A DNA stretch of 64,000 nt from Flavobacteriales bacterium (GTDB lineage Bacteria > Bacteroidota > Bacteroidia > Flavobacteriales_E > Vicingaceae): NCBI GenBank assembly GCA_020435335.1, contig JAGQZT010000005.1, positions 1 to 64,000 on the forward strand, given 5' to 3'. Every line of letters begins with the position of its first letter. The stretch's first letter is position 1. The translations under genes were made by a program, and so were the position numbers. The notes below the pieces were generated by a model. The model had not been told where the DNA came from, made no database searches, and saw only the letters and a program-made list of their open reading frames with translations. Below, in pieces: positions 1-7,227 of the stretch.

Positions 1-96
1 CTGAAGCATGCTCGATTTTCCCGGAGCAGGAGCCTTGGCACTTACCAAAACAACAAACAATAAAACCAGAATTGAATATACTTTTACCTCTTTCAT
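1..96 (-). CDS. Partial exported protein (N-terminus only)
   Basis: A minus-strand reading frame begins with ATG at 96 and runs off the left edge of the window. The 32 visible residues start with a short basic stretch, then a strongly hydrophobic core (SILVLLFVVLV) and a small-residue site (SAKA), which is a typical Sec signal peptide with probable signal peptidase I cleavage near residue 22. No lipobox cysteine is visible. It is divergent from the small lipoprotein gene at 151, with about 54 bases between the two starts, so both promoters must lie there. The function cannot be judged from the signal peptide alone. Confidence 0.5.
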   Translation of the reverse strand, partial: MKEVKVYSILVLLFVVLVSAKAPAPGKSSMLQ

Positions 97-150
97 ATAT
101 TTGATTTAGAATTTAAAGATACAAATTATTAAAAAACATAACTTCGGGAT

Positions 151-438
151 ATGAAAACAAAAATTGCTCTATCCATATTGATCCTGGCCGTGTTTTATTC
201 CTGTGCCAGCATGTTTAACGGCATGGTTTTACCCAACCAGTGTAAGAAATGTGCCGTATTAAACAGGATCAACAACGACACCATTTTCAAGAACGAAGGC
301 TGTGGGAGTGAGAACACACGACTGGAAGAAGATGCTAAAATCCAGGCTTACGACCTGAGCCGGAATGGCTACAACCTCTGCGACCTGGAAGTGGTTTGTG
401 AAAGCTGGAGAAAAGATCCGGAAAAAACTACCGAATAA
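151..438 (+). CDS. Small cysteine-containing lipoprotein, unknown function
   Basis: This 95-residue protein starts with a type II signal peptide: a hydrophobic stretch followed by the lipobox FYSC, with the lipidated cysteine at residue 18. The mature part has five further cysteines, including a KKC and a CGS pair, which could form disulfides in the periplasm. There is no recognisable domain. It reads in the same direction as the 79-codon gene at 493 with a 54-base gap, so they may share a transcript. The lipoprotein assignment is well supported; the role is unknown. Confidence 0.65.
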   Translation: MKTKIALSILILAVFYSCASMFNGMVLPNQCKKCAVLNRINNDTIFKNEGCGSENTRLEEDAKIQAYDLSRNGYNLCDLEVVCESWRKDPEKTTE

Positions 439-492
439 ATCGACTTTGGCACAAGGCTTGTAATCCAGGTTCCAAACACTAAAACATTTGTT

Positions 493-732
493 ATGGACAA
501 TTTGGATTTACGGTACAACGATGTTTCCATCTACAACATCACCGACACCATTCAAAAATCTTTTGTAACAAGCATTAAGAACAGCATTGAACGAGCTTTG
601 GCTCCTGTAAAAAAAGACCTGGAAAAATCGGACGGGTTTGTTCGTGTGAATTATAAGAACGACCGGTTGGAGATCACAACCTACCACCTGCCCCTGAACC
701 TGGAGCAAAAAATCCATCGCATATTAAAATAA
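493..732 (+). CDS. Small cytoplasmic protein, unknown function
   Basis: A 79-residue soluble protein without a signal peptide or membrane segment. It is mixed alpha/beta in character with a basic, amphipathic middle (TSIKNSIERALAPVKKDLEK) and a short beta-rich C-terminal part. I do not recognise the family. The next sequence is a strong bidirectional hairpin that ends this transcript and that of the convergent MFS gene. Coding is supported by the codon use and by the tight fit between the upstream gene and the terminator; an overlapping minus-strand frame of 69 codons is taken to be a shadow. Confidence 0.6.
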   Translation: MDNLDLRYNDVSIYNITDTIQKSFVTSIKNSIERALAPVKKDLEKSDGFVRVNYKNDRLEITTYHLPLNLEQKIHRILK

Positions 733-768
733 AGGCTGCAGCTTTTATGCCGCAGCCTTCTCTTTTTT
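731..768. terminator. Bidirectional intrinsic terminator
   Basis: An 8-bp stem (AAGGCTGC at 732-739 with GCAGCCTT at 752-759) is followed by a T-rich run on the plus strand and by TTTATTTTA on the minus strand. It lies at the convergent ends of the 493 and 745 genes and overlaps the last codons of the latter. Confidence 0.7.
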
Positions 769-1965
769 CACCAGATTCCGGAGGTAGATCAACAACAGGA
801 TTGCCAGTAAAAGCATCCCCGTCATGATGTACCAGGTGGCCTCATAGCCCAACCAGTGGATCAGTTGCATGCCCGAATTATGGGCAAAAATGTGTGCCAC
901 GGAAAAGGTCATCGTAAACAGAGCCATGTAATCACCCTGGTTGTTGAATTGAGCTGCCCTGTTCATGGCAAAGGAATTCAGGAACGGAAAATTCAACATC
1001 TCGCCTACACTCATCAACAACATACCGATGGTTAAGACTCCCACCCAGCCACTCACATTCAATATGGCAAAGCTTAATGCAAAAAGCAAGGTACTAACCG
1101 CCAGGATCCGGTACAACGAAAACCGGTCTTGCTCAAAATAACCCACCAACGGCATTTCAATTAAAAAGATTAGAAAACCATTAAGTGCCATCAGGTAACC
1201 GATCTGATCTTCCGACAAGCGATGTACTTCGCTGTAATACAACGGGATGGTCGAAAAATACTGCAGGAAAGCAAATCCGATCAGAAACATTGCCAACAGG
1301 AAAACACCGTAAACCTTATCCTTGTATGGAGACCCCTTCTCTCCGGGAGCTTCGTCCGCAACGGCATTCCCTGCTTTTTTAGGACGAAGTACCCGTAAAA
1401 ACAACAAACCGGCTGCCCCACAGGTAACTCCATCTACCCAAAACAACCCGGAATAACCTGTTGCCAGAATGATTGCCCCTCCTATCGCCGGCCCGAACGA
1501 GAACCCCAGGTTAATCGCCAGGCGGATCAAGGTAACGGACCGGGTTCGGTTCTGCGGTTTACAATAAGCCGCAACAGCCACAAACAAGGCCGGACGAAAA
1601 GTATCGGCTACCACCATCAGGATGAAGATAGCAACACAAATGCCCTCAAACGTTTTGATGTACTGCAAACCGACAAACAGGAAACCCGAAACGATCAAAC
1701 TCAGGTACATCACCTGATAAAAGCCGAACTTATTTGTTAATTTTCCTCCCAGCCAGGCTCCGCAAACAGATCCTACCCCAAAAGCAGTCATGATCCAACC
1801 AACATGGCTCAATGTGAAGCCCAGATCTTCGGTCAGGTACAGCGACAAAAACGGAATAACCATCGTCCCTGCCCGGTTGATCAGCGTAATGAATGCCAAC
1901 CACCAGACCTGTACCGACAAGCCCCGGAATGAATTCTGATATGATCTTAATGCTCTTGCAACCAT
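745..1965 (-). CDS. MFS transporter
   Basis: A major facilitator superfamily permease of about 406 residues with twelve predicted membrane helices. The loop between helices 2 and 3 carries the MFS signature region (GAWLGGKLTNKFGF), and a charged cytoplasmic loop (RPKKAGNAVADEAPGEKG) separates the two six-helix halves. The family resembles drug or small-molecule/H+ antiporters; the substrate cannot be assigned. The ATG at 1965 is preferred over a TTG three codons upstream because the latter lies within the T-run of the preceding terminator hairpin. The gene is separated from the DUF4349 gene by that terminator, so it is probably transcribed alone. Confidence 0.85.
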   Translation of the reverse strand: MVARALRSYQNSFRGLSVQVWWLAFITLINRAGTMVIPFLSLYLTEDLGFTLSHVGWIMTAFGVGSVCGAWLGGKLTNKFGFYQVMYLSLIVSGFLFVGLQYIKTFEGICVAIFILMVVADTFRPALFVAVAAYCKPQNRTRSVTLIRLAINLGFSFGPAIGGAIILATGYSGLFWVDGVTCGAAGLLFLRVLRPKKAGNAVADEAPGEKGSPYKDKVYGVFLLAMFLIGFAFLQYFSTIPLYYSEVHRLSEDQIGYLMALNGFLIFLIEMPLVGYFEQDRFSLYRILAVSTLLFALSFAILNVSGWVGVLTIGMLLMSVGEMLNFPFLNSFAMNRAAQFNNQGDYMALFTMTFSVAHIFAHNSGMQLIHWLGYEATWYIMTGMLLLAILLLIYLRNLVKKEKAAA

Positions 1966-1977
1966 GATAAACAAAAA

Positions 1978-1997
1978 AGCCCCGCAACAGCGGGGCT
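1978..1997 (-). terminator. Intrinsic terminator just upstream of the MFS gene
   Basis: A perfect 8-bp GC-rich stem (AGCCCCGC / GCGGGGCT, 4-base loop) is followed on the minus strand by six T residues. It would stop minus-strand transcripts coming from the DUF4349 gene or from the short reading frames at 2003-2177. It lies only 12 bases before the MFS start codon, so it could alternatively act as a leader attenuator. Confidence 0.6.
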
Positions 1998-2002
1998 TTA
2001 AA

Positions 2003-2177
2003 CTATTTTATTCGTTCAAATTTATAATAAGTACCCCTCGCTCTTTCTCTTGGAAAGCTTACATGAAACCGGATCCACCGTATTATAAATTTTAATTCTC
2101 ATCATTAATTATTTCTTGAATACATAACGTAATCCTTCCGAATAGGTTGCTTGAGCTCCGGTTATTTTCTTATTTTT
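2003..2177 (-). other. Intergenic segment with possible remnant of a coding gene
   Basis: Between the DUF4349 gene and the MFS gene the minus strand holds short open frames that look protein-like but have no good start. One (2109-2177) reads ...KKITGAQATYSEGLRYVFKK then stop, resembling the C-terminal end of a barrel or enzyme; another ends at 2003 (...RARGTYYKFERIK). A 27-codon ORF starting with two ATGs spans 2022-2105. This could be a decayed gene tail or an untranslated RNA ended by the hairpin at 1978-1997. The evidence is only the look of the translation. Confidence 0.25.
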
Positions 2178-3037
2178 TTACGTATATACCTCACCAACAA
2201 CCAAATACCTATTGTAATAATTAAGAGAAAAGGCCAGATGTTGATTAGCCCGATGAAAAACCACAACAAACCTTTCCATCCGTTTTCAGCTCCTTTTGCC
2301 GCTTTCTTACCAAACCCAAAACCTTTTTCAGTGATTTGATAATAGGTGATGTTCAACGTACTTAAACTAACCTGATCTTTCAGATACCTCAGGCGCCCTT
2401 CCGTGGCTTCAATTTGTTCGCGTAACCGGGCCAGTTCATTCTCTATCTGAAGTATATCGCCTACGCTGTGTGCCTTACTCAACAAATCCAGGTACCGCTG
2501 CTCAACCGCTTTTTTAGCCTTTAATCGGGCCTGAACATCCACATACTCCTCCGTTACATCTTTCACGGAAATCGTTTGATCATCCATCTCAGCAACCGAC
2601 TTCGAAATTTCATTTAACAACGCATCGAAGTGCTCGGAAGGAACCCTGATCGTAACACTGTGCTGAATCCGGTCGCCGTAACTGTACTCATTATCGTTCG
2701 ACAAATACGCCTTGAATTTCTTTGCTGCCTGCTCAATGATGGCTGTTGTTGCTTTACAATCCTGTGTTTCAAAACTGATGCTTCCATCCTTGATGAGTTT
2801 TCTCTCCATCGCCTGGATCTGGTCGGAAGATACATCCTTCTCCTCAGGATGTGGATTTTCCAGATTCTGATTCATCGGTTCTGCCTCTGCAGATTCCTCG
2901 TACAGGTCATCATAAGCTTCTTCTTTTGCCGTTCCGGCAAATGTAGATGAAAGGTCTTCGGTATAAGCCTGTTCTCCTCCGCAGGAGAAAAGGATCACGG
3001 ACAGGGTTACCGCTACTATTAAACTGCTAATTTTCAT
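2162..3037 (-). CDS. DUF4349 family lipoprotein with C-terminal membrane anchor
   Basis: A 291-residue protein with a lipobox (LFSC, cysteine at 19), an acidic linker rich in Glu/Asp/Tyr (residues about 22-70), then a DUF4349-type core. The core includes a coiled-coil hairpin around residues 150-215 (RLKAKKAVEQRYLDLLSK; IENELARLREQIEATEGRL), and a single membrane helix lies near residues 257-285 followed by a basic tail. DUF4349 proteins are common Bacteroidota envelope proteins of unknown function. The gene follows a small lipoprotein gene but is cut off from it by a strong palindromic terminator. Confidence 0.85.
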   Translation of the reverse strand: MKISSLIVAVTLSVILFSCGGEQAYTEDLSSTFAGTAKEEAYDDLYEESAEAEPMNQNLENPHPEEKDVSSDQIQAMERKLIKDGSISFETQDCKATTAIIEQAAKKFKAYLSNDNEYSYGDRIQHSVTIRVPSEHFDALLNEISKSVAEMDDQTISVKDVTEEYVDVQARLKAKKAVEQRYLDLLSKAHSVGDILQIENELARLREQIEATEGRLRYLKDQVSLSTLNITYYQITEKGFGFGKKAAKGAENGWKGLLWFFIGLINIWPFLLIITIGIWLLVRYIRKKIRK

Positions 3038-3067
3038 GATTTTAAGGTTTTGGTTGTTACTAATTTA

Positions 3068-3099
3068 AAAAAAGCGGGCTGAATTCAGCCCGCTTTTTT
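3068..3099. terminator. Perfect palindromic terminator
   Basis: A 20-base perfect palindrome centred on GAATTC (GCGGGCTG/CAGCCCGC arms) is flanked by seven A on one side and six T on the other, so it works in both directions. It ends the small lipoprotein gene on the minus strand, before the DUF4349 gene. Confidence 0.75.
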
Positions 3100-3103
3100 G
3101 ATG

Positions 3104-3346
3104 TTATTCTGCTTCTTTTTCCACAATTTCTTCTTCCGTCATATCAGCAGGCTCTACAGCCGTTGAATCGTCTTCAACAACCAACGAATCTGCCATAGCG
3201 TTCATGTCATCGATCACATCATCAAGCTGATCCAACGTAATCACATTCGGATCTTCTGTTGGTGCGGAATCACATGCCACAAATGAAACACTCATTACTC
3301 CCAGGCAAAGAATTGCCATAACTAAGTTTTGCTTTAAATTTTTCAT
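3104..3346 (-). CDS. Small acidic lipoprotein
   Basis: An 80-residue lipoprotein. The signal peptide ends in the lipobox FVAC; the mature part is almost entirely acidic (about 55 residues with many Asp and Glu, ending EEEIVEKEAE) and is probably disordered. The ATG at 3346 is preferred over a TTG eight codons upstream, as it gives a normal signal peptide. No family is recognised. It lies upstream of the DUF4349 gene in the same direction, separated by a terminator, and its acidic mature part resembles the acidic linker of that protein. Confidence 0.65.
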   Translation of the reverse strand: MKNLKQNLVMAILCLGVMSVSFVACDSAPTEDPNVITLDQLDDVIDDMNAMADSLVVEDDSTAVEPADMTEEEIVEKEAE

Positions 3347-3477
3347 AACTTTAAGTTTTTGGTTAAACAATGACCCAAACTTACAAGGCTGAAAACCGAA
3401 GCAAATGAATAATGCTTGTAAATGTATTGTAATCTATTTTACAATTTGTAAAACAAGCTGTAAAGCCCGTCAACAAA

Positions 3478-4416
3478 GTGTCTGAGCAAGATTTGAAATA
3501 TTTCGAATTGTTGAAGCAGGAGGTTGCAAAAACACTCCAGAAATCCTATTCGGTAAACCCGGACATTAAAAATTGGAAGGGACAGGACATCACCTTTTTG
3601 CAGGATGACCTGTCGGACAAGGTAAATGGAAGAATTTCCGAGAAGTGGTTCTATACCCACATGAAATCGGATGGCGGCAAGTTACCCCGCATCGATATGC
3701 TCAATATCTTTTCGGAATACACCGGCTTTCAGAACTGGAATGATTTCAAGTCAAACCATACGATCGAACACATCAAATTAAAACCGGCCGGGAAGAAAAA
3801 GAACAGATCATTCTTAAAAATCATAGTCCCGGTAATCATCATTACGATTACCGTTACGGCCTATCTCATGTATCCCAGAACACATACTTACACATTTTGT
3901 TTTGTAGATGCCAACCTGAAAGCCCCGATCAAAAACAGCCCGATCTGGATCGTGGTATTGAACAACGATGAATCTCCCCTGATTACCCAATGCGATTCCA
4001 GCGGGTGCTTCTCTTTACAAACGAAACATGAACAAATCCAATTCGTTGTCCGTTCGCCCTATTACAAAACCGACACCATTACCCGAATCGTGCACAATAA
4101 AGCACTCAATGAGGAACAGATTCAGCTCAAAACCAATGATTATGCCCTGATGATCCATTTGTATTCAACCTCCAAGGTAACCAACTGGCGAAAAAGAAGA
4201 AAACAACTCGGCTCCATGCTAACCGACGATGCACGCATTTACCAATTGTATGAAGATGGTGTTACCGGCATGGAGTTGTATAATAAATCGGAATTCATCG
4301 ACAAGTTAACCACGCCAACCAAAGGATTAAAGAATATTGAGATTATTGAAACCATATACACCGGCGACAAGATCTCGATCCTCCGGTTCAAACAAACTGC
4401 AGATCATGGTGTTTAA
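3478..4416 (+). CDS. Single-pass membrane protein with soluble N-terminal domain, unknown function
   Basis: The 312-residue product has a cytoplasmic N-terminal domain (about residues 1-95, with RISEKWFYTHMKSD and FSEYTGFQNWNDFK). A basic stretch and one membrane helix (about 113-131) follow, then a periplasmic part: a beta-sandwich-like segment (about 135-220) and an alpha/beta end (LYEDGVTGMELYNKSEF) that loosely recalls NTF2/SnoaL-type folds. GTG at 3478 is the only plausible start because a stop lies 16 codons upstream with no ATG between. The 3' end overlaps the next lipoprotein gene by 11 bases, so they are translationally coupled. The layout suggests signalling across the inner membrane, but this is inference only. 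Confidence 0.7.
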   Translation: MSEQDLKYFELLKQEVAKTLQKSYSVNPDIKNWKGQDITFLQDDLSDKVNGRISEKWFYTHMKSDGGKLPRIDMLNIFSEYTGFQNWNDFKSNHTIEHIKLKPAGKKKNRSFLKIIVPVIIITITVTAYLMYPRTHTYTFCFVDANLKAPIKNSPIWIVVLNNDESPLITQCDSSGCFSLQTKHEQIQFVVRSPYYKTDTITRIVHNKALNEEQIQLKTNDYALMIHLYSTSKVTNWRKRRKQLGSMLTDDARIYQLYEDGVTGMELYNKSEFIDKLTTPTKGLKNIEIIETIYTGDKISILRFKQTADHGV

Positions 4417-5047
4417 AAGAATAACATACCTAACGATGATGCTTTTCCTGCTGGCTTGTGCCGGTGAGGCCCGATACGATGAGTTAATCACCGAATCCGC
4501 TTCCGAAATGGAAGAGCCGGTTCAGGAAGAGGTCCCCGCCGGCATGATGCCGGAAGTAATCCCCCAGGAACTTTCTCACGAAGAACAGGACGCCTATCAG
4601 CTTCGGGCCAAACAGAAATTTCAGGATTTTTGTGATTACCTGAAAATATTAACCGACAAACGCATTAACAATGACCTTCAGCAACATGCCAGGAAAATGA
4701 TCCGGGAGTTATTCGTTAGCGACACCGTTAAACTTTCCGGAGCGGATTCGGTTTTCTTCTCTACCACCGACAGTCTGACTGAAATACCCCTTAAAGAACT
4801 TATCGATCTTCCTTATGAAACTATTCCGGGGCAATTACCACTCGTCATCCACCTCAAATCAATGGATTTCAGTTCCCCGCTGCAATCAGATAGTCAGATT
4901 GGCTATCGTGGACGTTTAACAGTGACATTCACAGCCCATCAGAAATCACATCAAAAAAACATAGACGTGTTTCTTGTGGAAACCACCAAACAATTCGGAG
5001 AGTATTCCGAAGGGACCATAGAGGTTAAACTAGGAAACATTTATTAA
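4406..5047 (+). CDS. Lipoprotein coupled to the upstream membrane protein
   Basis: The ATG at 4406 gives a signal peptide ending in the lipobox LLAC (cysteine at 18) and a 213-residue product. An acidic linker (about 20-60) is followed by a helical segment (QKFQDFCDYLKILTDK) and a beta-rich C-terminal domain. The mature start, CAGEARYDE, resembles the CGGEQAYTE start of the DUF4349 lipoprotein next door. It overlaps the upstream gene by 11 bases and is followed by a terminator, so the two form a bicistronic unit. No family is recognised; a periplasmic partner of the upstream protein is the natural guess. Confidence 0.7.
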   Translation: MVFKRITYLTMMLFLLACAGEARYDELITESASEMEEPVQEEVPAGMMPEVIPQELSHEEQDAYQLRAKQKFQDFCDYLKILTDKRINNDLQQHARKMIRELFVSDTVKLSGADSVFFSTTDSLTEIPLKELIDLPYETIPGQLPLVIHLKSMDFSSPLQSDSQIGYRGRLTVTFTAHQKSHQKNIDVFLVETTKQFGEYSEGTIEVKLGNIY

Positions 5048-5051
5048 CAAA

Positions 5052-5073
5052 AAAACCGCATCACTGCGGTTTT
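5052..5073. terminator. Bidirectional intrinsic terminator
   Basis: A 9-bp stem (AAAACCGCA / TGCGGTTTT) with loop TCAC lies between the convergent genes 4406-5047 and 5094-5948, with A and T runs on both flanks. Confidence 0.7.
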
Positions 5074-5093
5074 CTACGTCTGTGCGTTTGATT

Positions 5094-5948
5094 TTATTCT
5101 ACAACAAGTACCAAATACTTGGAAGAAGACCAGAAAGTTTCGGGATCTTTAATGACAATCTTCTCGTAATTACCTTCCGTTCCCACTAAATCGTAAGATT
5201 CCTTGGGATGGTTGGTGATCATTTTCACTTTCTTCACGTTCAATTCAATCTCACGATCAACGGAAATATTAACCTGAGTAAAATACTCCTTGTTAAAGTC
5301 TTCCGATAACTTGGCCGTTTTTCCCAAACCAATAAAACCACCTTCTTTGGTGATCACCCCCTGAGCTTTCAACTCTTTTTCCGAACCGTAGCAGTAGAAA
5401 GCCTTATTCAGTTTTTCCTCTTGCTCACCGAGCTCTTCGATGCGGTTATTATACTCCTCAAAGAGCACTGCCAACTGCTGATTCGCTTCGGCCAACTGAC
5501 TCTGCAGATTAGCAATCTGAGCGTCTTTTTCCTGCAACTGCATTTCCAGATTCTGGATCATTTTTTCCAATTCGCTGATGCGTAAGTTCGATTTTTTCAA
5601 CCGGGCATTTAGCGACGACATCTTTTCTTTGTTCTCCAATAACAAGTTGTTGATCATTTCAATATCGGCGATAATATCTTCTTTCATCCCGTTATCCATC
5701 TCAACATTGCCTTTATCGAAACGAGCGGTCATGATCCCTTCACGTTCCTTGATCTTAGCCAGGTTGTCCTGAATCTCGTTCATGGAACCGATAAATTCAA
5801 CGATCAGTTCTTCTTTTTCATTGAGCTGACCCTGTGCTTCTAAATTTTGTTCCTGAAGGTTGGCTATTTCACCTTCCAACTCATCGGTATTGCATGAAAA
5901 AAGGATGGTCACGCATGCCAGAACAAATCCCCAACTTAATGCTTTCAT
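5094..5948 (-). CDS. Coiled-coil lipoprotein
   Basis: A 284-residue lipoprotein (lipobox LFSC, cysteine at 19). Residues about 22-190 form nearly continuous coiled coil with many Gln, Glu, Leu and Asn heptads, reminiscent of envelope spacer or adhesin proteins. A compact C-terminal domain (about 190-284) contains a CYGSEKELKAQGVI segment and ends in beta-strands. Similar long coiled-coil lipoproteins occur in many Bacteroidota without assigned function. It is a single gene, convergent with the 4406 lipoprotein and divergent from the head-GIN gene at 6028. Confidence 0.7.
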   Translation of the reverse strand: MKALSWGFVLACVTILFSCNTDELEGEIANLQEQNLEAQGQLNEKEELIVEFIGSMNEIQDNLAKIKEREGIMTARFDKGNVEMDNGMKEDIIADIEMINNLLLENKEKMSSLNARLKKSNLRISELEKMIQNLEMQLQEKDAQIANLQSQLAEANQQLAVLFEEYNNRIEELGEQEEKLNKAFYCYGSEKELKAQGVITKEGGFIGLGKTAKLSEDFNKEYFTQVNISVDREIELNVKKVKMITNHPKESYDLVGTEGNYEKIVIKDPETFWSSSKYLVLVVE

Positions 5949-6027
5949 AAAATGTATTTTAGTTTTAGTAGTAACTTCTTAAGTAACAAAATTATTACTT
6001 TTATAGCGTATTATTAAAATTTAAGTC

Positions 6028-6729
6028 ATGTCTTTTATACGATTTTTTTTCATTGTTGTTTTACTTTCTGTGATCACTTCCTGCGTGAATACCATTGATG
6101 GAAACGGAAATGTAGTTCGGGAAGAACGAACTGTAACTTCATTCAGGGAAATTGAAATTTCCGGTGGTTTTGAAGTGTTGTTGAATCAGGGTAAGGAAGA
6201 AAAACTGGAACTGGAGGTCGATGAGAACCTGCTGGAACTGATCCAAACTGAAAGCAAAAACAATAAACTGGTTATTAAATCGGGAAAAAACATAGGCAAA
6301 GCCAAATCCCTGAAGTTGTATATAACTGTTGTGGAACTGGAAGACATGGACGTATCTGGAGCCGTAACGCTGAATAATAAGGGCACCTTCGAAGGTGATC
6401 ATTTGTCCATCGAGATTAGCGGAGCCGCCGATGTGGATCTAAAACTGGATCTGGAAGAACTCAGCATGGACATGAGTGGCGCCAGCGAAACTACCCTTGC
6501 CGGAAAAGCCAATCATTTTGAAATCGAACTTTCAGGTGCCGGTGAGTTGAATGCCGAAAAATTAAAAACCCGAAATGCAATCATCGACATCTCGGGAGCC
6601 GGCAGTGCCACTGTCCACGCTAAAAAGACCCTGAATGTAGAAGTTTCCGGTGCCGGATCGGTTCAATACAAAGGCAATCCGAAAGTCACCAAGTCGATCA
6701 GCGGAGCCGGTTCCGTGAAAAAGTTATGA
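6028..6729 (+). CDS. Head GIN domain (DUF2807) lipoprotein
   Basis: A 233-residue exported lipoprotein (lipobox ITSC, cysteine at 19) made of the DUF2807 'putative auto-transporter adhesin, head GIN' domain. The domain is a right-handed beta-helix visible as repeated rungs with the core S-G-A (MDVSGAV, IEISGAAD, MDMSGAS, IELSGAGE, IDISGAGS, VEVSGAGS, SISGAGS), ending close to the last rung. The family is very common in Bacteroidota envelopes; adhesin or scaffold roles have been suggested but not shown. It is followed after 45 bases by the thioesterase gene in the same direction. Confidence 0.88.
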   Translation: MSFIRFFFIVVLLSVITSCVNTIDGNGNVVREERTVTSFREIEISGGFEVLLNQGKEEKLELEVDENLLELIQTESKNNKLVIKSGKNIGKAKSLKLYITVVELEDMDVSGAVTLNNKGTFEGDHLSIEISGAADVDLKLDLEELSMDMSGASETTLAGKANHFEIELSGAGELNAEKLKTRNAIIDISGAGSATVHAKKTLNVEVSGAGSVQYKGNPKVTKSISGAGSVKKL

Positions 6730-6774
6730 ACGGTTTGGGCTTCCTGAAAATGAGCCTTATATTAGCTTCCCGGA

Positions 6775-7227
6775 ATGGAAAAACTTATTGAAATATACAA
6801 TCAGGTCAACCAGTTTGGCCGCGAGAATGGTATGAAACTGGAGATCATTGCTCCCGGTGAAATCGAATACCGTATGGAAGTCAGCTCCAAACACCTGGCC
6901 ACTCCCTCAACCATCCACGGCGGAATGATTGCTGCCATGATGGATGGTGTACTGGGTGTAGCTGCACTGAGTGCTGTCGCTCAGGAAGGAAAACTGGTAG
7001 CTACCGTCGAATTTAAGATCAGTTACTACCAACCTGCACTTGTTGGCGACCTGCTCATCGGAAAAGGGAAGGTCGATAAGAAAGGAAACCGGATCATCTT
7101 CGCCGAAGGCGAGATCTTCAATCAACATCATCAAACTGTCGCCAAAGCTTCAGGAACATTCAATGCCTACCCTTTTGAGAAAAGTGACGTGGCGCAATAC
7201 TTGAAAAATAAATCTCAGGAACTATGA
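6775..7227 (+). CDS. PaaI-family hotdog-fold thioesterase
   Basis: A 150-residue cytoplasmic protein of the PaaI/4HBT hotdog family. It has the conserved loop before the central helix (STIHGGMIAAMMDGVLG, residues about 46-62), then the strands VATVEFKISYYQPA and GKGKVDKKGNRIIFAEGE. Such enzymes hydrolyse acyl-CoA thioesters; the specific acyl group cannot be assigned. The stop codon overlaps the start of the giant BNR-repeat gene (ATGA at 7224-7227), so the two are translationally coupled although their functions look unrelated. Confidence 0.85.
   Translation: MEKLIEIYNQVNQFGRENGMKLEIIAPGEIEYRMEVSSKHLATPSTIHGGMIAAMMDGVLGVAALSAVAQEGKLVATVEFKISYYQPALVGDLLIGKGKVDKKGNRIIFAEGEIFNQHHQTVAKASGTFNAYPFEKSDVAQYLKNKSQEL

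Noticed and set aside
508-717. 69-codon minus-strand frame opposite the 493 gene
   Set aside because: It lies entirely opposite a better plus-strand gene, starts at TTG-like context, has no recognisable features, and would run into the shared terminator.
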